Assembly (NCBI GenBank): GCA_023438785.1
Contig: JAEXQJ010000355.1
Coordinates: 1-8,764, forward strand
DNA length: 8,764 nucleotides
Direction: 5' to 3'
DNA from: Pseudomonadota bacterium
GTDB lineage: Bacteria; Myxococcota_A; Polyangia; Fen-1088
Below the pieces are notes generated by a model. That model was given only the letters and a program-made list of their open reading frames with translations. It did no database searches and had not been told where the DNA came from. Each line of letters starts with the position of its first letter. Positions within the stretch are counted from its first letter, which is position 1. Positions 1-6,521 of this stretch are shown here, in pieces. A program made the translations under genes and the position numbers.

Positions 1-424
1 TCCCGAGATCTTCGACAACGAGAGATCCAGCCCGAACCCTGAATGGCCGCCGCTCGTCGTGGGTCACGACGAAACGCGCGCTTCCCCGTCGCAGAAGAAA
101 AGCGCGCCCAGCACCGAGCGGATCGACAACCAACTCGGTATCTGTCGTCAGCGGTGTGGCCGTCGGCTCTGCCAGGGGTGCCCGGCGTGTCGAGGCTTGG
201 GCAACGGGCGGCTGACGGGCCGTCAATCGGCCGTTGGTCTTCCCCCTCACGAACAGAACAAACGCCAGGCATCCCGCCAGGACGAAGGAAGTCGTGACCG
301 CCCAGCGGGTTGCCCGCCGACGACGAACGCGCCTTTCGATGGCAGCGCGAATTCCAGCCGCCCGCTTGCCGGTCCACTCGGGCTGCAGGCGCCCCGCCAA
401 TCCGAACAGAGGCCCTTCAGTCAT
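1..424 (-). CDS. FecR-domain transmembrane anti-sigma factor (partial, C-terminus off the left edge)
   Basis: Reading the minus strand from the ATG at 424 gives 141 codons without a stop before the window edge. The predicted protein has a basic cytoplasmic N-terminus (about residues 1-40, with an Arg-rich run at 31-37), one hydrophobic segment at about 41-59 (WAVTTSFVLAGCLAFVLFV), then a Pro/Thr/Ala-rich linker (about 63-95). A region from about 104 (GRAFLLRRGSARFVV, then RRPFRVRAGSLVVEDLG) matches the start of a FecR domain. FecR-type proteins are inner-membrane anti-sigma or sigma regulators whose periplasmic part receives a signal. The start is well supported: GGAGGT lies 8 nt upstream, and the ATG overlaps the sigma-factor stop by 8 nt (417-424), indicating translational coupling. 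The pairing with an ECF sigma gene strengthens the call. The cytoplasmic part is short and shows no zinc-binding HxxxCxxC motif, so the mode of sigma binding is unknown. The signal sensed cannot be read from the sequence. Confidence 0.8.
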   Translation of the reverse strand, partial: MTEGPLFGLAGRLQPEWTGKRAAGIRAAIERRVRRRRATRWAVTTSFVLAGCLAFVLFVRGKTNGRLTARQPPVAQASTRRAPLAEPTATPLTTDTELVVDPLGAGRAFLLRRGSARFVVTHDERRPFRVRAGSLVVEDLG

Positions 425-965
425 CTCGAAGCACCTCCATGAGTCTCGCCTGTGCAGCGGCAATCCGGCGCTTCACGGTTGCCAGGCTGCACCCACATGC
501 ATCGGCAACATCTTCCAGCCGTTCGCCCTCGACGTGTCGCAAGATCCAAGCGATGCGGCTGCTGTCATCGATCTGGTCGAGCGTCTGATAGACGCGGGCA
601 AGCAGCGCTCTCTGCTCGGCGGTAACCCCGGTGGCGGGAACGTCGGCGAATGCGCTCTCCCCGAGAAGCAAACGCCGCCATTTGCGTCGGCGTAGCACCC
701 GCTGCACCGTTCGCACCGTCACGGCCATCAGCCAGGGCCTGGCCGCTTGCTCGGAGTGAATGCGATTGAGGCGCGACATGGTGACGAAGAACACCTCTTG
801 AACCACATCGTCTACGTCCGCGTCGTCGCGCCCCAGCATGCGCGCGGCCGCCCTGGCCACGTATTCGGCATGGCGTTCGAAAAGCGAATCGAAATCTGGC
901 GGGGCGCCGGCCGGGGATCTGGCGGCGCTGTGCACGAGCTCAAGCTTGGGGCGCGGAGCTGTCAT
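417..965 (-). CDS. ECF-type RNA polymerase sigma-70 family factor
   Basis: 182 aa from the ATG at 965, a usual ECF size. Region sigma-2 spans about residues 26-95: an acidic stretch (DDADVDDVVQEVFFVTMSRL, about 47-66) that in ECF factors contacts core polymerase, then ARPWLMAVTVRTVQRVLRRR (about 75-94), the region for -10 recognition. Sigma-4 spans about 118-178, with the helix-turn-helix LEDVADACGCSLATVKRRI (about 150-168) for -35 binding. No sigma-3 is present, as expected for ECF factors. The frame stays open upstream to an ATG at 1067, but the added 34 residues look unlike any family N-terminus, so 965 is preferred; its ribosome site is weak (GAGAGG about 16 nt upstream). The downstream partner is a FecR-like anti-sigma protein, so activity is probably controlled by membrane sequestration and release. 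Target promoters are not identifiable here. Confidence in the family is high; the regulon is unknown. Confidence 0.92.
   Translation of the reverse strand: MTAPRPKLELVHSAARSPAGAPPDFDSLFERHAEYVARAAARMLGRDDADVDDVVQEVFFVTMSRLNRIHSEQAARPWLMAVTVRTVQRVLRRRKWRRLLLGESAFADVPATGVTAEQRALLARVYQTLDQIDDSSRIAWILRHVEGERLEDVADACGCSLATVKRRIAAAQARLMEVLRDD
433..438 (-). promoter_or_regulatory. Shine-Dalgarno of the anti-sigma gene
   Basis: GGAGGT on the minus strand lies 8 nt before the ATG at 424-422 and inside the 3' end of the sigma-factor gene. It is the strongest ribosome binding site of the left part of the window. It supports the existence and start of the truncated anti-sigma gene. Confidence 0.75.
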
Positions 966-979
966 CGGCCGATCAATAA

Positions 980-990
980 TGCCTCTCGGC
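980..990. repeat. Direct repeat copy 1 (TGCCTCTCGGC)
   Basis: First copy of an exact 11-nt repeat; the second is 130 bp away at 1110-1120. Read on the minus strand it is GCCGAGAGGCA, with a short GCC/GGC dyad. This copy lies about 15 nt upstream of the sigma-factor start codon, where a repressor or activator site could act. Function is unproven. Confidence 0.35.
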
Positions 991-1109
991 TTAAAAGACG
1001 GCTCACGCCAAGTGTGGGCGCCGAGTCGCATCCCATCCCTGCGTGGCTGCGCCCCCGCTGGCCGCACCTCCGTCCCACCACGTTACCGGCGGGCTCAGGG
1101 GCAGCAAGG

Positions 1110-1120
1110 TGCCTCTCGGC
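1110..1120. repeat. Direct repeat copy 2 (TGCCTCTCGGC)
   Basis: Second exact copy of the 11-nt repeat at 980-990, in the same orientation and in the same non-coding gap. The flanking bases differ, so the repeat is limited to the core. Confidence 0.35.
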
Positions 1121-1337
1121 GGCTGAGACAGTGCACGTACGCCACCCGGTGATCTCGCAACACGCGCCGCCGTTTTTCTCCTCGCACACTCCTTCGGAAC
1201 CTGGCTGAGGCGCTCGCCCACGGCCGGCGCGCCCTGGGGCGATCTCGCCACCTGAACCAGTCCGTGCGTCCTGCTGTAGCGTTCAGGCTTGACGGCCTCA
1301 CAGGCGCGCTGGGATGCTTGCACACCCGTTGGGGCCC

Positions 1338-2381
1338 ATGAAGCTGCGCAAAGCTACCCTCGTCAGTCTCGCCTTCCTTCTGGTTGGAATCGGGTTCCTC
1401 GTGGCGCTCCTGACCCACTTCGATTTGTCCGGTGTCCTGAACAACTTGCGGCATGTGGGTTGGGCGTTCGCGGTGGGGTTCGCCGTTTCGACGCTGGGCA
1501 ACGCTTGCGCCGCCCAGGCCTGGCTGGTTCTCATCGGTCCCCCATCGGCTCGACCGCGTTTCGCCGATGTTCTCGGTGCGCAGTGGGCCGGCATGGCGCT
1601 CAACCAGATCACACCGGGAGCGGCCCTTGGAGAGGTGCTCAAGGGCAGCATGCTGGCGGGGCGGGCCTCAAGTCGCGAGCTCACCGCCTCGTTGCTGATG
1701 TTCAACCTGCTCGACATCATGACAACGCAAGCGGCCAACCTGATCGCGCCGCTCTTTTGTCTCATCGTCCTTCCCTGGCGTATCCCGCTGGCCATGCTCG
1801 CGCTCGGCGTGGTCCTCCTGCTGCCGCTTTGGTTGCTCTTCGCGCTGCTGCACAGGGGGGCCACCAGTCGATTGGTGCGGGTGTTGGGCAAACTGCCGAT
1901 CAAGCGTCTTCGGGACGCGGAGGGCCTGAAAAGGTGGGCCAGCTCAGTCGATCAGAGTCTCCGCGAATACCGGACCCTGCGTCGGCGGGAATTTCGCCAC
2001 GCCATCGTCTGTCTATTCGGAGTTCGCCTGCTCCAAATCTTCGAGCTCATCATCTATCTGCGCGTCCTCATGCCCGCGACGTCCTTTCCGGTCATCCTGG
2101 CGCTGGCCTTCCTGGCACAAAACGCGACCCAGCTCCTCGGATGGGTGGCCAACATCTTCCCCGGTCTGATCGGCGTGGCCGAGAGTGGCGGCGCGGGGCT
2201 GTTTCGTCTGGTCGGGTTCGATCCCACCATCGGTCTGGCCCTGATGCTGGTGCGCCGCGCGCGCTGGCTGCTCGGCGTCGTGGTGGGGCTGGGCATCGGG
2301 CTCTTCTTTGGTCTCGGACGTGGGGCCGAGCGTCCCGCCCCGGTGCCCGAGCGTCCCGATCAGCCCATGGCCGCCGAGTAG
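1338..2381 (+). CDS. UPF0104 / LPG-synthase-TM family flippase-like integral membrane protein
   Basis: 347 aa from the ATG at 1338. It is a polytopic membrane protein with hydrophobic segments at about 8-26, 40-65, 132-148, 150-171, 222-243, 246-266 and 310-327. Family landmarks are the first conserved block NQITPGAALGEVLKGSMLAG (about 89-108), matching the 'PG..GE..K' signature, and the second block NIFPGLIGVAESGGAGLFR (about 272-290), matching 'PG..GV.E'. Members of this group (AglD, YbhN and the MprF transmembrane domain) are linked to lipid or lipid-linked sugar transfer or flipping; exact activities are mostly unknown. The C-terminal tail (about 328-347) is Pro/Glu-rich and polar. An in-frame ATG at 1314 would add eight residues; 1338 is chosen because MKLRK directly before the first membrane helix is typical, although neither start has a good ribosome site. 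It is transcribed alone and convergent to the glycosyltransferase gene. There is no MprF-type catalytic domain, so lysyl-phosphatidylglycerol synthesis is not suggested. Confidence 0.85.
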   Translation: MKLRKATLVSLAFLLVGIGFLVALLTHFDLSGVLNNLRHVGWAFAVGFAVSTLGNACAAQAWLVLIGPPSARPRFADVLGAQWAGMALNQITPGAALGEVLKGSMLAGRASSRELTASLLMFNLLDIMTTQAANLIAPLFCLIVLPWRIPLAMLALGVVLLLPLWLLFALLHRGATSRLVRVLGKLPIKRLRDAEGLKRWASSVDQSLREYRTLRRREFRHAIVCLFGVRLLQIFELIIYLRVLMPATSFPVILALAFLAQNATQLLGWVANIFPGLIGVAESGGAGLFRLVGFDPTIGLALMLVRRARWLLGVVVGLGIGLFFGLGRGAERPAPVPERPDQPMAAE

Positions 2382-3520
2382 AGGGCCTCCAGCTTGGCGA
2401 CCTCGTGGGTCAGGTTGTATTCGGCGAGCATCTTGTGCCGTCCGGCCCGTCCGAGTTCATCGCGCAGCGACGGGTTGGCGTAGAGGCGTTCCAGGCGTTC
2501 GGCCAAACCTTCCACATCGCCCTCGTCGACCAGAAAGCCGTTCCGGCCCTCATCCACCTGCTCGGGGATACCGGCGTGGCGGGTGGCCACCACCGGCAGC
2601 TCGGCGCACGCGCCTTCACAGATCACGGTCGGGGTTCCCTCCTGATCGCCGTTGCGCGCGGTTTTGCTCGGGGCCATCAAAACGTGTGAACGCGCCATCC
2701 ATGGGGCGACATCTTCGCCGGGACCGTAAATGTCCATGCAGTCATCGATGGCCAGTTTGCGCGCCAACTGGCGCAGGCTGGTTTCCAGCTCGCCATACCC
2801 GATGATGATCAAGCGCGGTGCCGTGGAATTCGAGGCGCGCTGTCGGTGCCGGAAGAGCGCGAAGGCGCGCAGCCCGTCGGCGAAACCCTTCTTCTCCACC
2901 ATGCGTCCCACCATCAACACCACGAAGCCCGCCGGGCGCTCGGCCGGAGGCCGGAAGCGCTCGTGGTCGGCCGCCAGCCGGATGACGGCCAGCGATGATG
3001 CCGGGCATCCCTGTTCGATCAACTGGCCCTTCATGTGTTCGGAGAGAACGATGACCTTGCTGGCGTGGCGGAAGAGCCCGCGGTGGCCCAGGGTGTAGTG
3101 CAAAAACTCGGGATGAAACCGGCTGAGCGAGCGCAACAGAGTCACGTCGCGGCCGTAGTAGCTCACGAAGAGCGGCAGACCTTTGCGAGCCTGCCGCACA
3201 CCCCAGACGCCGGTGTATCCCATGTGCGCGTGGAGAAGACGGATATCGTGCCGGCGAACCCAGGCGTCCAGGTGACGGTCGGCCATGAAGACCCGGAAGC
3301 CGATCTGGGCCAGCAGCCCGCGCTCGCGCTTGAGTTGATAGACATCGGGGAAGGGGAAGCGCTCGGCGTTCTTCTGGGCGACGCAGAAGACGCGGGCGCG
3401 ATGGGTGGTGAGGGCGGCGAGCTGCCGGTAGATGAAGGTCTCGGATTTGGGAAGGAAATAGTGGCGCAGGATGCCGACGGTGTTCGAGACCATGCCGGTT
3501 GGGCGCGCTGGCGGATTCAT
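2360..3520 (-). CDS. GT4-family glycosyltransferase, WcaL-like (GT-B fold)
   Basis: 386 aa, usual for retaining GT4 enzymes, which move a sugar from an activated donor to a lipid-linked or polysaccharide acceptor at the cytoplasmic membrane face. The N-terminal half holds LPKSETFIYRQLAAL (about 23-37), a signature of the WcaL/AmsK-like branch, then LLHAHMGYTG (about 95-104) and YYGRDVTLL (about 121-129). The C-terminal donor domain has VGRMVEKKG (about 204-212), with the Arg and Lys that hold the donor phosphates, and an intact E-x7-E pair at Glu294 and Glu302, followed by AELPVVATRHAGIPE. The start at 3520 overlaps the upstream gene's stop by 4 nt (ATGA), and AAGGGAG sits 4 nt upstream. It is the last gene of the minus-strand unit. 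Its final 22 bp overlap the end of the convergent membrane-protein gene. Donor and acceptor sugars cannot be told from sequence. Confidence in the family is high. Confidence 0.92.
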   Translation of the reverse strand: MNPPARPTGMVSNTVGILRHYFLPKSETFIYRQLAALTTHRARVFCVAQKNAERFPFPDVYQLKRERGLLAQIGFRVFMADRHLDAWVRRHDIRLLHAHMGYTGVWGVRQARKGLPLFVSYYGRDVTLLRSLSRFHPEFLHYTLGHRGLFRHASKVIVLSEHMKGQLIEQGCPASSLAVIRLAADHERFRPPAERPAGFVVLMVGRMVEKKGFADGLRAFALFRHRQRASNSTAPRLIIIGYGELETSLRQLARKLAIDDCMDIYGPGEDVAPWMARSHVLMAPSKTARNGDQEGTPTVICEGACAELPVVATRHAGIPEQVDEGRNGFLVDEGDVEGLAERLERLYANPSLRDELGRAGRHKMLAEYNLTHEVAKLEALYSAAMG

Positions 3521-4734
3521 GCGGCTCCCTTGTGCGCACGCAAGGCCGCTCTCTCCCTCAGGCGCGATTCGAGGAAGGTGAGGATGGTCCGTGCCCGATT
3601 AGCCCAGGTCAGCCCCTGCACCCGAGCCTGCGAGCGTTGGGCCAGCGCCCGCGCGAAGCCGGAATCGCCCAGGAGATCCTGCAGGATTTGGCTGGCACGC
3701 TCGGGCGAATCGACCGGGTAAAGAAAAGCGTTGTCGCGATGGCGCAGCAGCTCGGTGAGGTAGGGGAGATCGGGGGCGAAAACTGGGACGCCCGAGGCCA
3801 GGTAGGTGATGATCTTCATGGGAAAGCCCGGCAGGATGCGGAAGAGCGACAGGCTGGGCCCGGCGGACGGCGCTTCCAGGTCGGCATTGCGCGGCGCCAC
3901 CGCCAGCGCATCGGCCACGTAGACATAGCGCCGCACTTGCGACGGCGGCTGGTGCGCAACGAACTGCACGTTGTTTAGTTCGAGCGCGCGTGCGCGTTCG
4001 TTCCAGTATTGGTGCTCGGGTGCATGGCCGCCGACAAACAGGAAGAGAACCGCCGGCAGGCGTTGCGCCACCGCGAAAAGGGTATCGATGCGAACGAACG
4101 GATCGATGTTGCCCAGATGAAGAACAATGGGGCGGTCAAGCGGCAGCCCGCAGGCCTCCCGCGCCGTGCGCTGATCCAGGCGGGGCAGGACCTCGTCCTC
4201 TTGGTAGCCGCTGTACGCACGAAGCACGCTCGGAGGCTGGAATCCGAGCGCCATCATGTTGTTCGCGCATCGTTGCGAGTGGGCGATCACGCCCAATGCA
4301 TGGCTCCGCGGCAGCCAGCGGGTCAGGGCTGGCAGGCGGGGGCTCTCCTCGACGAAGCGGCGGTAGGTCTCGAAAACCCACGGCCGCCCCACCATTTGTG
4401 CAACGGCGAGAGGGACGAAGTTGCGCGAGTAAATGACATCCGCCCCCTGTCGCAGGGCATGCCAGGGCGCCAGCAGGGCGTGAGAGAGCTTCTCCGGGCG
4501 AACCGCCGGCCGATGTCGCGGCGCCAGCGCGGCCAGCCGCGTGAGCGTGAAGGTCGGGTCCACGCCGTAGTATTCGCACAGCTCGTCGCGGTCGGCGTTG
4601 TGACCGCGCAGGCGAGGGATCACCAGCTCGACCGTGGCCCCGGCCTGGCCCAGACCGGCCGCGGTCCGAACCACGTTGATGGTATCGGCCGCCTTGCTGG
4701 GGAACCGTTCGTCGTTGATCATACAGATGCGCAT
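3517..4734 (-). CDS. Divergent GT4-like glycosyltransferase with altered donor-site residues
   Basis: 405 aa with the two-domain GT-B layout. The N-terminus (MRICMINDERFPSKAADTIN) is the acceptor-domain start of many GT4 enzymes, ADVIYSRNFVPLAVAQ (about 98-113) follows, and the donor domain begins near RPIVLHLGNIDPFVRIDTL (about 201-219). FPMKIITYLASGVPVFAPDL (about 304-323) is the equivalent of the usual 'PmKlfEYlasGkPvvasdl' block. At its key position the glutamate is Thr310 (ACC codon). The usual Gly-Arg...Lys phosphate clamp also reads Gly209-Asn210...Arg215. The enzyme may be altered in mechanism, in donor, or inactive. The gene starts 7 nt after the deacetylase stop without a clear Shine-Dalgarno and overlaps the next glycosyltransferase by 4 nt, so the three are probably translated together. 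The frame is intact over full length, so it is not a decaying pseudogene by that measure. Confidence 0.8.
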   Translation of the reverse strand: MRICMINDERFPSKAADTINVVRTAAGLGQAGATVELVIPRLRGHNADRDELCEYYGVDPTFTLTRLAALAPRHRPAVRPEKLSHALLAPWHALRQGADVIYSRNFVPLAVAQMVGRPWVFETYRRFVEESPRLPALTRWLPRSHALGVIAHSQRCANNMMALGFQPPSVLRAYSGYQEDEVLPRLDQRTAREACGLPLDRPIVLHLGNIDPFVRIDTLFAVAQRLPAVLFLFVGGHAPEHQYWNERARALELNNVQFVAHQPPSQVRRYVYVADALAVAPRNADLEAPSAGPSLSLFRILPGFPMKIITYLASGVPVFAPDLPYLTELLRHRDNAFLYPVDSPERASQILQDLLGDSGFARALAQRSQARVQGLTWANRARTILTFLESRLRERAALRAHKGAA

Positions 4735-4741
4735 GGTGGGC

Positions 4742-5455
4742 TCAGGCGAGCTTGTCCTCGCGTGAAAGACCGATGAGCGACGAGACCGAGACGACCTGCA
4801 GATCGCGCTCTTGGCACGCGCGCAACACCCCGTCGAGTGCGGCGATGGTGGCCAGCCGATCCTTGGCGTAACGGCTGCCCGGGGCCACCCCGTCGTGCAT
4901 CAGAACGATCGCGCCGGGAAAAAGAAAGCGACGGACCCGTGCCTCGATGCGGGCCGGCGCCAGGCGTGAATCCATCGAGGAGAAACTCCAATGAATCGTG
5001 TGCACCCCGTGGCAGGCCAGGAGCAAGGCGGGGGACTGGCGGCCGAGATAGCCAAAGGGGAAGCGCAGCAGTTGGGCTTGGGCCCCGGTCGCCGTCGCGA
5101 TGGCCTCGCGTGTGCGACGAATCTCCTCCAAGGTGCGGGCGTCGTCCTTGGCCACCTTGCGGTCGTGGCTCGCCAGGTGCATGGCGGCCTCATGGCCCGC
5201 TGACACGACCTCGGCTGCGAGAGTCGAGGCCGCTTGCACGTGCCCTGCGAGCATGAAGAAAGTCGCTTGGGCCTTGTGCCGGGCGAGCGTGCTCAGGATC
5301 TGCGGTGTGTAGCGTGGGTCGGGACCGTCGTCGAAGGTCAGCGCCACCTGCGGAACCTCGGGGCCCTTGGTGCGGGCGCCCCGCAGCCACGCCTCATGAA
5401 AGGACATCCAGGCTCGAAGCGCGCGATCGACAAGACGGTGAGATGCGGGGGTCAT
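4742..5455 (-). CDS. NodB-type polysaccharide deacetylase (carbohydrate esterase family 4), probably cytoplasmic
   Basis: 237 aa, close to a bare NodB homology domain. Motifs in order: TFDDGPD (40-46; Asp42 the likely base, Asp43 a metal ligand), HLASH (93-97; His93 and His97 metal ligands), RFPFG (131-135), a degenerate fourth motif near HWSFSSMDS (155-163), and LMHDG (185-189; His187). CE4 enzymes use a divalent metal to hydrolyse N-acetyl (or other acyl) groups from amino sugars. No signal peptide or membrane segment precedes the domain, unlike exported peptidoglycan or PNAG deacetylases, which suggests work on a cytoplasmic or lipid-linked intermediate, as for NodB. Motif 2 lacks the usual Ser/Thr after the first His (Leu94). 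The start at 5455 has no clear Shine-Dalgarno; Met17 is an alternative. It lies 82 bp after galE and 7 nt before the GT4-like gene. Substrate is unknown. Confidence 0.87.
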   Translation of the reverse strand: MTPASHRLVDRALRAWMSFHEAWLRGARTKGPEVPQVALTFDDGPDPRYTPQILSTLARHKAQATFFMLAGHVQAASTLAAEVVSAGHEAAMHLASHDRKVAKDDARTLEEIRRTREAIATATGAQAQLLRFPFGYLGRQSPALLLACHGVHTIHWSFSSMDSRLAPARIEARVRRFLFPGAIVLMHDGVAPGSRYAKDRLATIAALDGVLRACQERDLQVVSVSSLIGLSREDKLA

Positions 5456-5474
5456 AGGCTTACTAGGCAGGTTC

Positions 5475-5493
5475 GTTCACCGACCTATTGAAC
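5475..5493. repeat. Short inverted repeat upstream of the deacetylase gene
   Basis: GTTCA and TGAAC arms of 5 bp are separated by 9 bp in the 82-bp gap between galE and the deacetylase start. The size and placement would suit an operator. A 5-bp dyad is also readily found by chance, so the call is weak. Confidence 0.2.
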
Positions 5494-5537
5494 ACCGCAG
5501 CCCCCCACGGGTAGCACCCAAAAACGCACAGAGGGTC

Positions 5538-6521
5538 TCAAAGGTAGCCACGGGGATGGTCCTTGAACCAGCACCAGGCGGTTCCGATGATGCTTTCCAA
5601 ATCGCTCTTGCGCGCGGCCCAACCCAAATCCCGTGTGATCTTGCTCGCATCGGCGCACAGCACGGCGGGATCGCCAGGCCGGCGGGGCCCCCTGTGGACG
5701 GCGACAGGGCGTTTGACAATGAGGCGGGCAGCCTCTATCACCTCGCTCACACTGTACCCGCGGCCCGTTCCGAGGTTGTAAGCGTGAAAACCGGGCGTGA
5801 GGCGTTCCATCACGCAGGCGTGCGCCTCGACCAAATCCTCGACATGAATGTAGTCGCGGATGCAGGTCCCGTCGGCCGTCGGATAGTCCTCGCCATGCAC
5901 GACGACGCCTTCGCGCAAGCCGAGAGCCGCCTGAAGGATGGATGGGATGAGGTGGGTTTCGGGATCGTGGTGCTCGCCAATCGAGCCATCGCTGGCGGCG
6001 CCGGCGACGTTAAAATACCGCAACGCCGAACAGGCGAAACTGCCCCGTAGCGCCGCAAAATCCCGCAGGATCCGCTCGGAGAACAGCTTCGAGTGTCCGT
6101 AGGGATTGAGTGGGTTTTGTGGCGTGTCCTCCTTGATGGGCATCTGGTCGGGCTGCCCATAGGTCGAACAGGTCGAGCTGAACACGAAACGCTCGACGTC
6201 CGACTCGGCCACCGCCTGCAGCAGGTGGAGCGTCCCTACGGTGTTGTTGTCGTAGTAACGAAGGGGCTCGAGAACCGATTCGCCCACGTAGGCCAAGGCC
6301 GCGAAGTGCATGACCGTATCGATGCGCTCGCGCCGCAGAAGCTGGGAGATCGCGGGTGTGTCGCGGACGTCCAGTTGGGCGAAAGGCACGGTCACGGGCA
6401 GGGCCTGGCGATGTCCACGACTTAGGTTGTCGAGCGCGACCACTTCGTGATTCCGCGCCAGCAGGTGGCGAACAGCGTGCGAACCGATATACCCGGCAGC
6501 GCCGGTGACGAGGACCTTCAT
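5538..6521 (-). CDS. galE: UDP-glucose 4-epimerase (extended SDR)
   Basis: 327 aa, the usual GalE length. It interconverts UDP-glucose and UDP-galactose in the cytoplasm with tightly bound NAD. Evidence is the Rossmann motif GAAGYIGS (7-14), AALDNLSRG around 29-36, the GalE-typical HFAALAYVGES (72-82), SSTCSTYG (115-122), the catalytic YGHSK (Tyr141, Lys145), RYFNVAGA (168-175), CIRDYIHVEDL (220-230) and YNLGTGRGYSV (248-258). The C-terminal RPGDPAVLCADASK (281-294) contains the substrate gate position; where E. coli GalE has Tyr299, this protein appears to have Leu288, so UDP-N-acetyl sugars may also be accepted. There is no clear Shine-Dalgarno before 6521. It sits 140 bp after UXS and 82 bp before the deacetylase on the same strand. 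GalE assignment is firm; exact substrate range is open. Confidence 0.94.
   Translation of the reverse strand: MKVLVTGAAGYIGSHAVRHLLARNHEVVALDNLSRGHRQALPVTVPFAQLDVRDTPAISQLLRRERIDTVMHFAALAYVGESVLEPLRYYDNNTVGTLHLLQAVAESDVERFVFSSTCSTYGQPDQMPIKEDTPQNPLNPYGHSKLFSERILRDFAALRGSFACSALRYFNVAGAASDGSIGEHHDPETHLIPSILQAALGLREGVVVHGEDYPTADGTCIRDYIHVEDLVEAHACVMERLTPGFHAYNLGTGRGYSVSEVIEAARLIVKRPVAVHRGPRRPGDPAVLCADASKITRDLGWAARKSDLESIIGTAWCWFKDHPRGYL

Larger units (their letters stand above)
966..1337. other. Intergenic region between the divergent sigma-factor and flippase-like genes
   Basis: About 370 bp with no convincing coding frame. Reading frames crossing it are Arg/Pro-rich and resemble no family. 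It should hold promoters for both flanking genes, but no pair of good -35/-10 boxes could be assigned on either strand. Visible elements are an 11-nt direct repeat (980-990 and 1110-1120), a GGAAC at 1196-1200 on the plus strand that resembles an ECF -35 core but lacks a recognisable partner, and a T5 run at 1172-1176 without a stem before it. Confidence 0.5.

Noticed and set aside
43..695. Plus-strand open frames of 84-153 codons at the left edge
   Set aside because: They are Arg/Pro/Ser-rich, resemble no family, and lie opposite the anti-sigma and sigma genes, which have recognisable domains and good overlap signals.
1094..1127. CTCAG...CTGAG hairpin containing GGCA/TGCC
   Set aside because: The stems are short, do not stack without mismatches, and no transcript or gene end is implied.
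1166..1176. Possible terminator ending in a T5 run
   Set aside because: No stable stem directly precedes the T run, and no gene end is nearby on the plus strand.
1238..1249. GGCGA-TC-TCGCC mini-dyad in the sigma/flippase gap
   Set aside because: A two-base loop cannot form a hairpin and 5-bp arms are frequent in GC-rich DNA.
1289..1294. TTGACG as a -35 box for the flippase-like gene
   Set aside because: There is no -10-like hexamer at 16-18 bp spacing; that position falls at or after the possible start codons.
1289..2689. A 466-codon plus-strand open frame overlapping the flippase-like gene and the glycosyltransferase end
   Set aside because: It is compositionally a high-GC shadow with no membrane pattern or family motif; the 1338-2381 frame carries clear UPF0104 signatures and the minus strand carries the GT4 enzyme.
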